A DNA stretch of 7,851 nt. Source: Oscillospiraceae bacterium (GTDB lineage Bacteria; Bacillota; Clostridia; Christensenellales; Aristaeellaceae). The stretch lies in the NCBI GenBank assembly GCA_031266295.1, contig JAISBH010000044.1, forward strand, positions 1-7,851, given 5' to 3'. Position 1 is the first letter of the stretch; the number at the start of each line of letters is the position of its first letter. The position numbers were made by a program, and so were the translations under genes. A model generated the notes under the pieces. That model worked only from the letters and a program-made list of their open reading frames with translations, searched no databases and was not told the origin of the DNA. Shown piece after piece: positions 1 through 5,434 of the stretch.

Positions 1-11
1 ACGAGGAACGC

Positions 12-154
12 CCCCCTTCCCCCCGATGGGGGGTAAAACGGGGGTTTACGGGACTCTGTCCCGGTACCCTGCGAAGGGCTATCCGCCCTTTCGAATCCTG
101 ACCAGGCTTCGCCTGGACCGTCGTGATACACATTCCATCGGCTTCGGATAGCCG
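12..154. repeat. cluster of short palindromes (dispersed intergenic repeat type)
   Basis: At least six hairpins follow one another almost without a gap: CCCCCC/GGGGGG (19-24/28-33), GTAAA/TTTAC (33-37/45-49), CGGGAC/GTCCCG (49-54/58-63), CGAAGGGC/GCCCTTTCG with one bulge (72-79/85-93), CCAGGC/GCCTGG (102-107/111-116) and CGGCT/AGCCG (139-143/150-154). No reading frame on either strand is long or convincing here. Serial G/C-rich palindromes of this style are common as dispersed intergenic repeats in Clostridia. Positions 155-224 show nothing I can name. Confidence 0.6.
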
Positions 155-224
155 GTTGTACCTGGATAGTCTATCTCGTAGCGTAACCCGTCCCCCGTTG
201 CCTGCGAACCACATCGTAACCGAC

Positions 225-282
225 AACCCTCATCGCCCCCCTAGGGGGAGATGCCGCCGCAGCGGCAGAGGGGGTTAACCCC
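225..282. repeat. composite palindromic element
   Basis: Nested and adjacent palindromes occupy this block. AACCCTC (225-231) is complementary to GAGGGGGTT (268-276), allowing two extra Gs. Between them lie the perfect palindrome CCCCCTAGGGGG (237-248) and the stem GCCGC/GCGGC with loop CGCA (253-257/262-266). The right end overlaps a perfect 12-bp palindrome, GGGGTTAACCCC (271-282). The enclosed-by-inverted-ends layout resembles a very small non-autonomous mobile repeat or REP-like element. Positions 283-351 hold nothing further I can support. Confidence 0.55.
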
Positions 283-351
283 GGTGGCATACTGGTATAT
301 ATCGGAAAACACCCCTAAACAGCACGGCTCGCCGCCCAAAACAAATTAACA

Positions 352-380
352 TTGCATTCGAGCGCAATATTCTCTATAAT
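352..380 (+). promoter_or_regulatory. sigma-70/sigma-A type promoter
   Basis: TTGCAT (352-357, four of six matches to TTGACA) and a perfect TATAAT (375-380) are separated by the ideal 17 bp. The expected transcription start is near 386-388, only a few bases before the GGGAGG ribosome binding site at 391-396. The methyltransferase mRNA would therefore have a very short leader. The palindromic repeats to the left would lie outside this transcript. Confidence 0.75.
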
Positions 381-406
381 GGACATCGGCGGGAGGATTA
401 TGTCGG

Positions 407-1693
407 ATGCAATGGACGCCCTGCGCCTGCGCGCGCGAGATTCATGTCGGCTCGGACTCAAGCGAGCGCGAACCCATGCGTACACGCGGCATAATCGCGC
501 AGGCGCGGATGCCGCAGGACGCGGATCGTCTGGCGATGGCTTACGCCGGGCAAATCCAGACCATATACCTTGACCCGCCTTTCGACACGGGCAAGGCGTA
601 TGACCTGCGTCTTCCTGTCGGCGAAACAGGCTGGCGGACAGGCAAGCCGGTCGTGACGCTCAGCGCGTACGACGATCGATGGGATCCTGTCGAATATGAG
701 GGCATGATACGCGAGGCCGCGCGAACGGCGCATACCATGCTTACTCCTGAAGGCGCGCTGTTTCTGCACATCGATCCACGCCGAAGCCCGCTGATGCGCC
801 GCGTCCTTGACGAAGTGTTCGGTGAGGCGAATTTTGTCAATGAGATTGTGTGGGTGTATGAAACGGGCGGGCGCGCGAAGGGACACTTCAGCCGCAAGCA
901 TGGCGTGCTGCTGTTTTACCGCAAAAGCGAGCGGCTGTATTTCGACATCACCGCAGCCGCCATGCCGCGTACGCGCCGTCATAACCACATGCGCAGGGGC
1001 GCGGACGATCAAGGGCGCGGTTATTCCGCCATAGACGTGGGCGGCAAGGAGTACCGCTACTACGACGACGATCCCGTTTATCCCAGCGACGTGTGGACGG
1101 ATATCGCCCCCTTGCAACAGCGCGACCCGCGCCGCACGGGTTTTGATACCCAGAAACCCGCCGCCCTGATTGCGCGGATTATCGGATGCACATCCAGGCC
1201 GGGCGACTGGGTCGCCGACCTGTTCGCCGGGTCTGGCACGACGGCGCGGACGGCGGCTGATATGGGACGTTCGTTCATCTGCGCGGACGCGTCGCAAGCG
1301 TCGTTGCTCACGATGCGCAGACGGTTGACGGACCGCGCGTTCGAGTTCGACGCTCCGGTCACGCCACCTGATGGATCCGAACCGCCGACGCTGGAAGCGG
1401 AAATTCGCGATGAAGGCGGGACTATAACCGCCGCGCTGATTCGCTGCGACGTTGGTTCGTCCTGCGCGTATATGCCGGATGAACTGGCTCACGTTGATCA
1501 ATGGTCGTTCGGGGTGATACAAGGCGACGTGTTTCACGCGTACGCGAACGCGGTGCGCGATAAACGTCGTCCCGCGCTTCCGGATACCCTGTCGTTCGAC
1601 AGCTCGTTGCTGGAATACGGCGCGCCGACGATAATTATCGTGGACGTTCGCGGACGGCGGTTTGCGTTCCGATGTGACGACGGACGGGATTGA
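407..1693 (+). CDS. beta-class site-specific DNA methyltransferase (N6-adenine or N4-cytosine)
   Basis: Transfers a methyl group from S-adenosylmethionine to an adenine or cytosine amino group in DNA. The catalytic motif DPPF (residues 56-59, in YLDPPFDTG) comes before TQKP (248-251) and the AdoMet-binding motif FAGSGT (273-278). This is the beta-class order, shared with type III Mod, CcrM and MboII-type enzymes. About 118 residues follow the AdoMet motif with no feature I recognise. The N-terminus is uncertain. GGGAGG (391-396) can serve ATG 400 or ATG 407; ATG 400 is in another frame, open to 573, whose product MSDAMDALRLRARDS looks more protein-like than the start of the 407 frame. A +1 shift near 485-517 would join the two. 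A simple later start is ATG 477. No restriction gene is visible beside it, so it may be an orphan methylase. The product class is secure; the start is not. Confidence 0.85.
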   Translation: MQWTPCACAREIHVGSDSSEREPMRTRGIIAQARMPQDADRLAMAYAGQIQTIYLDPPFDTGKAYDLRLPVGETGWRTGKPVVTLSAYDDRWDPVEYEGMIREAARTAHTMLTPEGALFLHIDPRRSPLMRRVLDEVFGEANFVNEIVWVYETGGRAKGHFSRKHGVLLFYRKSERLYFDITAAAMPRTRRHNHMRRGADDQGRGYSAIDVGGKEYRYYDDDPVYPSDVWTDIAPLQQRDPRRTGFDTQKPAALIARIIGCTSRPGDWVADLFAGSGTTARTAADMGRSFICADASQASLLTMRRRLTDRAFEFDAPVTPPDGSEPPTLEAEIRDEGGTITAALIRCDVGSSCAYMPDELAHVDQWSFGVIQGDVFHAYANAVRDKRRPALPDTLSFDSSLLEYGAPTIIIVDVRGRRFAFRCDDGRD

Positions 1694-1802
1694 ACGAACG
1701 GTTTGGCCGTTTGAACGATTCGGCCGATTTTAACGATTTAATCGGCTCGAACGATTCGGACGGTTTGAACGATTTGGTCAGTTTGATTGGCTGAACGGTT
1801 CG
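1692..1802. repeat. degenerate 18-bp tandem repeat
   Basis: Starting at the methyltransferase stop codon, GAACGATT-like words recur at 1713, 1731, 1749 and 1767, exactly 18 bp apart. The first units are GAACGATTCGGCCGATTT, TAACGATTTAATCGGCTC and GAACGATTCGGACGGTTT. A 21-bp variant lies at 1692-1712 and diverged copies lie at 1785-1802. Because 18 is a multiple of three, any frame through it gives a six-residue periodic peptide, but no frame on the + strand stays open. A 7-bp stem GCCGATT/AATCGGC (1723-1729/1740-1746) is embedded. It has no U-run after it, so I do not call it a terminator. Confidence 0.7.
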
Positions 1803-1827
1803 GATGATTCCTTTTTGATATTTATAT

Positions 1828-1860
1828 GTCGCCTCGTTCGCGTGAGGCGTGGATTGAAAC
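1828..1860 (+). CRISPR. solitary type I-C-like CRISPR repeat
   Basis: This 33-nt segment has the full layout of a type I-C repeat. It begins GTCGCCTC, has a stem CGCCTC/GAGGCG (1830-1835/1844-1849) closing an 8-nt loop, and ends with the 11-nt 3' tail TGGATTGAAAC (1850-1860), the sequence that forms the 5' handle of type I-C crRNAs. An AT-rich stretch (about 1811-1827) comes directly before it, as in many CRISPR leaders. I find no second repeat, no spacer and no cas gene in the window. It lies in the presumed 5' leader of the gene at 1882. It could be an array remnant, an orphan leader-repeat unit, or a Cas5-processing or regulatory site. The repeat identity rests on motif recognition, not a search. 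Confidence 0.75.
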
Positions 1861-1881
1861 TGGATTGGAGGAGGCGATATA

Positions 1882-2481
1882 ATGCCGATCAGTTTCGCGG
1901 TATACCAAATGCGCAACGCGCAGGCGCACGATCTGATTGTATCGCTCTACACCGACCTGAACGACCCCGACGCGTTCTGCAGCGGATATGTCGAGCAGGT
2001 TAACGCGAAACATGTGTTGCTGGCAGCGCTTACGCCATGGGGACATCGTGACGGCTGGCTGCTGTGGCGCGTCCACGACGTACGGCAGGTCTACACCGGG
2101 GATGAATATGAGACGCGTCTAGACCTGCTGGTTAAGCTCCACGACGAGACCCGAGCGCCGCTGTTGCCCAAGCCTGCGTCGCCCGACGCGGACCTGGCGC
2201 ACTGGCTGCTGGATTGGGCAAAGTGCGAGCGGCGCACAATCAGTCTCCTTACTGCCGACGATACGTTTACCGGCCGCGTTACCGCGCTGGACGACCTGCG
2301 CGTGACGATGAACTCATTCGATTTCTTCGGCCGCGTGTTGAGCGCCCCTACCGTAATGCCGCTGCGCGACGTCGAGTCCGTCACTGTCGACACCGAGGAG
2401 GAACGTATGTACGACCTGCTCCACTCCGCTTCGGATAAGACCGAGCACATACCCGGCTGGCGGGACAAGGAGCCGACATGA
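1882..2481 (+). CDS. hypothetical protein, possible two-repeat beta-rich protein
   Basis: I do not recognise this 199-residue protein. The start is well supported: GGAGGAGG at 1867-1874 lies 7 bases before ATG. There is no signal peptide or membrane segment, so it is probably cytoplasmic. Two halves look distantly alike. Residues about 16-82 contain a GYVEQVNAKHVLLAAL strand pattern followed by DGWLLWRVHDV and YETRLDLL. Residues about 115-180 contain FTGRVTALDDLRVTMNSF followed by VMPLRDVESV and ERMYDLL. The alternation of short beta strands and the 'G-x-V ... V/L' pattern recall small Sm/Lsm-like barrels, but that is only an impression. It is preceded by the lone CRISPR repeat in its leader. 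A small ORF starts at its stop codon (ATGA overlap), and the purE operon follows 142 bases downstream on the same strand, so co-transcription with the purine genes is possible. Codon use resembles its neighbours. Confidence 0.75.
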   Translation: MPISFAVYQMRNAQAHDLIVSLYTDLNDPDAFCSGYVEQVNAKHVLLAALTPWGHRDGWLLWRVHDVRQVYTGDEYETRLDLLVKLHDETRAPLLPKPASPDADLAHWLLDWAKCERRTISLLTADDTFTGRVTALDDLRVTMNSFDFFGRVLSAPTVMPLRDVESVTVDTEEERMYDLLHSASDKTEHIPGWRDKEPT

Positions 2482-2627
2482 CGCATGGAATGAATAGGGT
2501 CTGTTCGAAAAATCTCGCGTGGATCTTGGGATATCTTTTCCGAACAGGCCCTAATACTGGGAGTCGGACGCGCCTTATCGCGTTTGGCTCCCTTGCGTTC
2601 GTTTTGGAGGAAATATTTGGCATATGA
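2478..2627 (+). CDS. possible 49-residue linking ORF / leader peptide before purE
   Basis: An ATG at 2478 overlaps the stop of the upstream gene (ATGA). It has AAGGAG at 2467-2472 with 5-base spacing, a good ribosome binding site. The frame runs 49 codons, starting MTHGMNRVCS and ending EEIFGI, and stops at TGA 2625-2627, overlapping the purE start codon. Both junctions are of the translationally coupled kind. Against it, the ORF spans two strong inverted repeats, its third-position GC looks lower than in the surrounding genes, and the peptide matches no family I know. It could be a leader peptide whose translation affects the hairpins, a real small protein, or chance. Confidence 0.3.
   Translation: MTHGMNRVCSKNLAWILGYLFRTGPNTGSRTRLIAFGSLAFVLEEIFGI
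2495..2553. repeat. inverted repeat upstream of purE
   Basis: TAGGGTCTGTTCG (2495-2507) pairs with CGAACAGGCCCTA (2541-2553) over 13 bp with one G-U pair. AAAA/TTTT extends the stem past one bulged C, leaving a loop of about 24 nt. There is no U-run after it, so it is not a standard terminator. The paired ends resemble terminal inverted repeats of a tiny mobile element. The right arm also contains CCGAAC, the core of the Bacillus subtilis PurR box, but the arms point the opposite way from the classical arrangement and are farther apart. Confidence 0.6.
2559..2592 (+). promoter_or_regulatory. leader hairpin before purE, possible attenuator
   Basis: Positions 2559-2572 pair with 2579-2592 over 14 consecutive base pairs, three of them G-U, closing a 6-nt loop CCTTAT. 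The stem begins GGGAG and ends CTCCC. It is followed by TTGCGTTCGTTTT, an imperfect U-rich tail, then the purE ribosome binding site GGAGG at 2606-2610. A weak promoter match (TTGGGA 2526-2531, 18 bp, CCTAAT 2550-2555) would start transcription just ahead of the hairpin. A role as attenuator is inferred. No purine riboswitch core is visible. Confidence 0.45.
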
Positions 2628-3151
2628 GTAGATTAAAGGTTGCGGTGGCGCTGGGCAGCGACAGCGATCTGCCCGCGATGAAAGGCGCGTTTGACGCCCT
2701 GCGTGAACTTGGCGTCCCCTTTGAGGCGCGTATATTGTCGGCGCACCGCACGCCTGACGAGGCGGCCGCGTTCGCGTCGGACGCAAGGAAGGCCGGGTTC
2801 GGCGCGATCATAGCGGCGGCGGGCAAGGCAGCGCACCTGGCCGGCGCGATGGCCGCGCGTACGACCCTGCCCGTAATCGGCGTACCGCTGCGTTCCGGCG
2901 AGTTGGACGGACTGGACGCCTTGCTATCAACCGTGCAGATGCCCGGCGGTATACCTGTCGCGACAGTGGCCATTGGCGGCGCGGTCAACGCCGCGCTGCT
3001 GGCCGCGCAGATACTCGCCGTCTCGGATCCGGCGCTGGCGGCTGAACTCGACGCGAAACGCGCGCGGCAGCGCGATGCCACATTAGAGAAAGACGCCAAC
3101 CTCCAGAAAGAATTATTAAATAACGTTGAAAAACCGATCCAAGATAATTAA
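2624..3151 (+). CDS. purE: 5-(carboxyamino)imidazole ribonucleotide mutase / AIR carboxylase PurE
   Basis: Catalyses the carboxylation step of cytoplasmic de novo purine synthesis, converting N5-CAIR (or AIR plus CO2) to CAIR, as a small subunit that forms octamers in the family. GSDSD (residues 11-15), SAHRTP (39-44, with His41) and AGKAAHLAG (66-74, with His71) are the phosphate- and carboxylate-handling motifs of class I PurE. The QMPGGIPVATVAI block and the C-terminal helix region also fit. At 175 residues it is slightly longer than usual, with a charged, polar tail of about 15 residues. GGAGG (2606-2610) lies 13 bases before the ATG, which is rather far; an ATT codon at 2615 in the same frame would be closer, but ATG starts the conserved region. 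No purK is present in the window, so whether it uses N5-CAIR or AIR cannot be settled here. Confidence 0.93.
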   Translation: MSRLKVAVALGSDSDLPAMKGAFDALRELGVPFEARILSAHRTPDEAAAFASDARKAGFGAIIAAAGKAAHLAGAMAARTTLPVIGVPLRSGELDGLDALLSTVQMPGGIPVATVAIGGAVNAALLAAQILAVSDPALAAELDAKRARQRDATLEKDANLQKELLNNVEKPIQDN

Positions 3152-3194
3152 AAACAGCTAAACGACTAATTAGAGGCAGAGGAGGCAAACCGCC

Positions 3195-3929
3195 ATGGTA
3201 ACAGCATCCGCTCCCGTTCGCGGCCAAATGATTTACGAGGGCAAGGCGAAGAAGGTATACGCCACCGATAACGCAGAACTGTGTATAGTCTCGTACAAGG
3301 ACGACGCGACCGCGTTAAACGGCCTGAAGAAAGGTCAAATCGCTGGTAAAGGCGCTATTAATAACCGAGTGTCCAACCACCTGATGCGCCTGCTGGATCG
3401 GCGCGGCATACCCACCCATCTCGTTGAGGAACTGGACGAGCGCGACACGCTCGTAAGGCGCGTCGCCATAGTGCCGCTGGAGGTAATCGTGCGCAACATC
3501 GCGGCGGGTTCGCTGGCTAAACGACTGGGCATCGGCGAAGGCGTCCCAATGAAGCGCCCCGTAATCGAATACTGTTACAAGGACGACGCGCTGGGCGATC
3601 CGATGGTGAACGATTCGCACATATTGGCCATGGGCTGGGCGACTGAGGCGGAACTGGAACTCATATCAACGATGGCATTAAAGATAAACGACATACTGAA
3701 AGAATATCTCTCCGGCGCGGGATTGACGCTGGTTGATTTCAAGCTGGAGTTCGGGCGTTTACCGGACGGCTCGATCGTGCTCGCGGACGAGATATCGCCC
3801 GATACCTGCAGGTTCTGGGACGCCAATACCGGTGAGAAGCTGGACAAGGATCGCTTTCGCCGCGATCTGGGCGGAGTCGAGGACGCTTACGGCGAGATTC
3901 GCGCTAGGTTGTTGGGAGGAATGGAGTGA
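3195..3929 (+). CDS. purC: phosphoribosylaminoimidazole-succinocarboxamide synthase PurC
   Basis: SAICAR synthetase condenses CAIR with aspartate using ATP, the step directly after PurE. Visible family motifs in order are YEGKAKKVY (residues 14-22, ATP site), DDATA (36-40), VPLEVIVRN (93-101), KDDALGDPMVNDSH (129-142), DFKLEFGR (181-188) and ADEISPDTCRFWD (197-209). LDKDRFRRDLG is near the end. At 244 residues it is full length. GGAGG at 3181-3185 sits 9 bases before ATG 3195. This supports an 11-residue extension before the conserved MIYEGK, where a second ATG (3228) has no comparable site. It follows purE after 43 bases with no obvious terminator and overlaps purF by 4 bases, so it is part of the operon. 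Confidence 0.95.
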   Translation: MVTASAPVRGQMIYEGKAKKVYATDNAELCIVSYKDDATALNGLKKGQIAGKGAINNRVSNHLMRLLDRRGIPTHLVEELDERDTLVRRVAIVPLEVIVRNIAAGSLAKRLGIGEGVPMKRPVIEYCYKDDALGDPMVNDSHILAMGWATEAELELISTMALKINDILKEYLSGAGLTLVDFKLEFGRLPDGSIVLADEISPDTCRFWDANTGEKLDKDRFRRDLGGVEDAYGEIRARLLGGME

Positions 3930-5434
3930 TAATAGGCGAGGCGCTTCCTGGCCGGTGTATTGGCGAGGCTGAAACCCTTGGCGACGCCATCCTCGACAAA
4001 GCGCACGAGGAGTGCGGCGTGTTCGGTATATGCGCTCCGGGCGCGGACGTGGTTAGCGCAACCTATTACGCGCTGTTCGCGCTGCAGCACCGCGGTCAGG
4101 AGAGCAGCGGCATAGCGGTGAACCGAGCGGGCGTAATCGACGTGCACAAGGACGTCGGCCTGGTCAGCGACGTGCTGAAGCCTGACGTAATGCGCGAATT
4201 GGGTATGGGCGAGATGGCGGTCGGCCACTGCCGATACGCTACGACCGGACGCCGTCTTCTCAACAACGCGCAGCCGCTGCTGGTCAACCATCTGAAGGGC
4301 AGCATGGCCCTCGCCCACAACGGCAACCTGACTAACGCGATGGAACTGCGTGAGAAGCTGGAACAGAGAGGCTCCATATTCCACGGCACCAGCGACTCGG
4401 AGGTGCTGGCCTACATCATAACGCAGGAGCGTATCCAATCCCCGTCGATCGAGGAAGCGGTTCGGCGCGCCATGCGCAGGATAAAGGGTGCATACTCGTC
4501 GGTGATAATGAGTCCGCGCAAGCTGATGGCCGTGCGCGACCCGTATGGATTCCGCCCGTTGTGCATCGGAAGGTTCGAGGGCGGGTGGGTATTCGCGAGC
4601 GAGTCGTGCGCGCTGGACTCAATCGGCGCGAGGTTCATCCGGGACGTCGAACCGGGGGAGATAGTCGTCGCCTCGCCCGGTGCGGAGCTGATCAGCATCC
4701 CGTATGACGACGCGCCGCCCAAGCGCGCGACGTGCGTGTTCGAGCTGATATACTTCGCGCGTCCCGATTCGGTAATCGACGGCACATCCGTGCACAGCGC
4801 GAGGCTGAAGGCCGGCGCGCTGCTGGCCATCAACCATCCCGTTCAGGCGGACGTGGTGGTGGGGGTGCCGGATAGCGGCATAGACGCGGCACTGGGCTTC
4901 GCGCGCCAGAGCGGCATACCGTACGGCATAGGATTCATCAAGAACAAGTATATCGCGCGCACGTTTATACAGCCTGAACAATCCCAGCGTGCGCACGCCG
5001 TGCGCATCAAGCTGAACCCCATCGCGGACACCGTGCGCGGTAAGCGGGTCGTGCTGGTGGACGACAGCGTCGTTCGGGGCACGACGACGACGCGCATAAT
5101 CAAGCTGCTGCGCGAAGCGGGCGCGGCAGAGGTTCATGTGCGGCTATCTGCTCCGCCGTTCGCGCATCCGTGCTATTTCGGCACGGATGTGGATTCCGTC
5201 GAAAGCCTGATCGCGCACAACCATTCGTTAGAGGAGATTCGCGCTATACTGAACGCGGACAGCATCGGTTATTTCCGCGCGGAGGATCTGCCCAAGCTGG
5301 ATCACAGCGGGCACGGCAGTTTTTGCGACGCGTGCTTCACGGGCAATTACCCGACGCCTCCGCCGAAGTCTCCAGGCAAATTGCGATTCGAGGAGCAGCT
5401 CGACACCAGGAATGGAGGCAAGGCCAATGGCTGA
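3926..5434 (+). CDS. purF: amidophosphoribosyltransferase PurF, iron-sulfur type with propeptide
   Basis: First committed step of purine synthesis: PRPP plus glutamine gives phosphoribosylamine. Cys30 in EECGVFGI is the N-terminal glutamine amidotransferase nucleophile exposed after propeptide removal. HCRYATTG (101-108) and HNGNLTN (131-137) complete that domain. The PRPP-binding loop VVLVDDSVVRGTTT is at 375-388. Cys270, Cys416, Cys467 and Cys470 match the four ligands of the [4Fe-4S] cluster of the Bacillus-type enzyme, so this is the oxygen-sensitive class regulated by nucleotides. The 29-residue propeptide is long; the B. subtilis one is 11. The start is GTG, inside a GTGA overlap with the purC stop, with GGGAGG (3914-3919) 6 bases upstream. 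There is no ATG, GTG or TTG between it and Cys30, so no shorter start is available. Confidence 0.95.
   Translation: MIIGEALPGRCIGEAETLGDAILDKAHEECGVFGICAPGADVVSATYYALFALQHRGQESSGIAVNRAGVIDVHKDVGLVSDVLKPDVMRELGMGEMAVGHCRYATTGRRLLNNAQPLLVNHLKGSMALAHNGNLTNAMELREKLEQRGSIFHGTSDSEVLAYIITQERIQSPSIEEAVRRAMRRIKGAYSSVIMSPRKLMAVRDPYGFRPLCIGRFEGGWVFASESCALDSIGARFIRDVEPGEIVVASPGAELISIPYDDAPPKRATCVFELIYFARPDSVIDGTSVHSARLKAGALLAINHPVQADVVVGVPDSGIDAALGFARQSGIPYGIGFIKNKYIARTFIQPEQSQRAHAVRIKLNPIADTVRGKRVVLVDDSVVRGTTTTRIIKLLREAGAAEVHVRLSAPPFAHPCYFGTDVDSVESLIAHNHSLEEIRAILNADSIGYFRAEDLPKLDHSGHGSFCDACFTGNYPTPPPKSPGKLRFEEQLDTRNGGKANG

Noticed and set aside
72..230. Short minus-strand coding tail (peptide containing RYEIDYPGTTGYPKP)
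   Set aside because: The frame is about 50 codons, lacks a suitable start and ribosome binding site, and is interrupted by the palindromes.
458..1537. 359-codon open frame on the minus strand
   Set aside because: It is a shadow of the methyltransferase. The plus strand carries DPPF, TQKP and FAGSGT motifs, while the minus product has no family motif and is Arg/Ala/His-rich as expected for antisense of GC-rich coding DNA.
407..1693. Restriction-modification system
   Set aside because: No endonuclease or specificity gene is visible on either side in the window; the enzyme is treated as an orphan methylase here.
1635..1916. 93-codon minus-strand frame with a KSFKPS/ESFEPI-like six-residue repeat
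   Set aside because: The peptide repeat follows from the 18-bp DNA repeat and the frame crosses the CRISPR repeat and the start of the 1882 gene. No ribosome binding site or family supports it.
2495..2592. Intrinsic terminator after the 1882 gene
   Set aside because: The first hairpin has no U-run, and the second has only an interrupted U-rich tail right before the purE ribosome binding site, so termination is at most conditional.
2482..2623. Purine riboswitch before purE
   Set aside because: The three-stem layout and conserved junction bases of the purine riboswitch are not present; only simple hairpins are seen.
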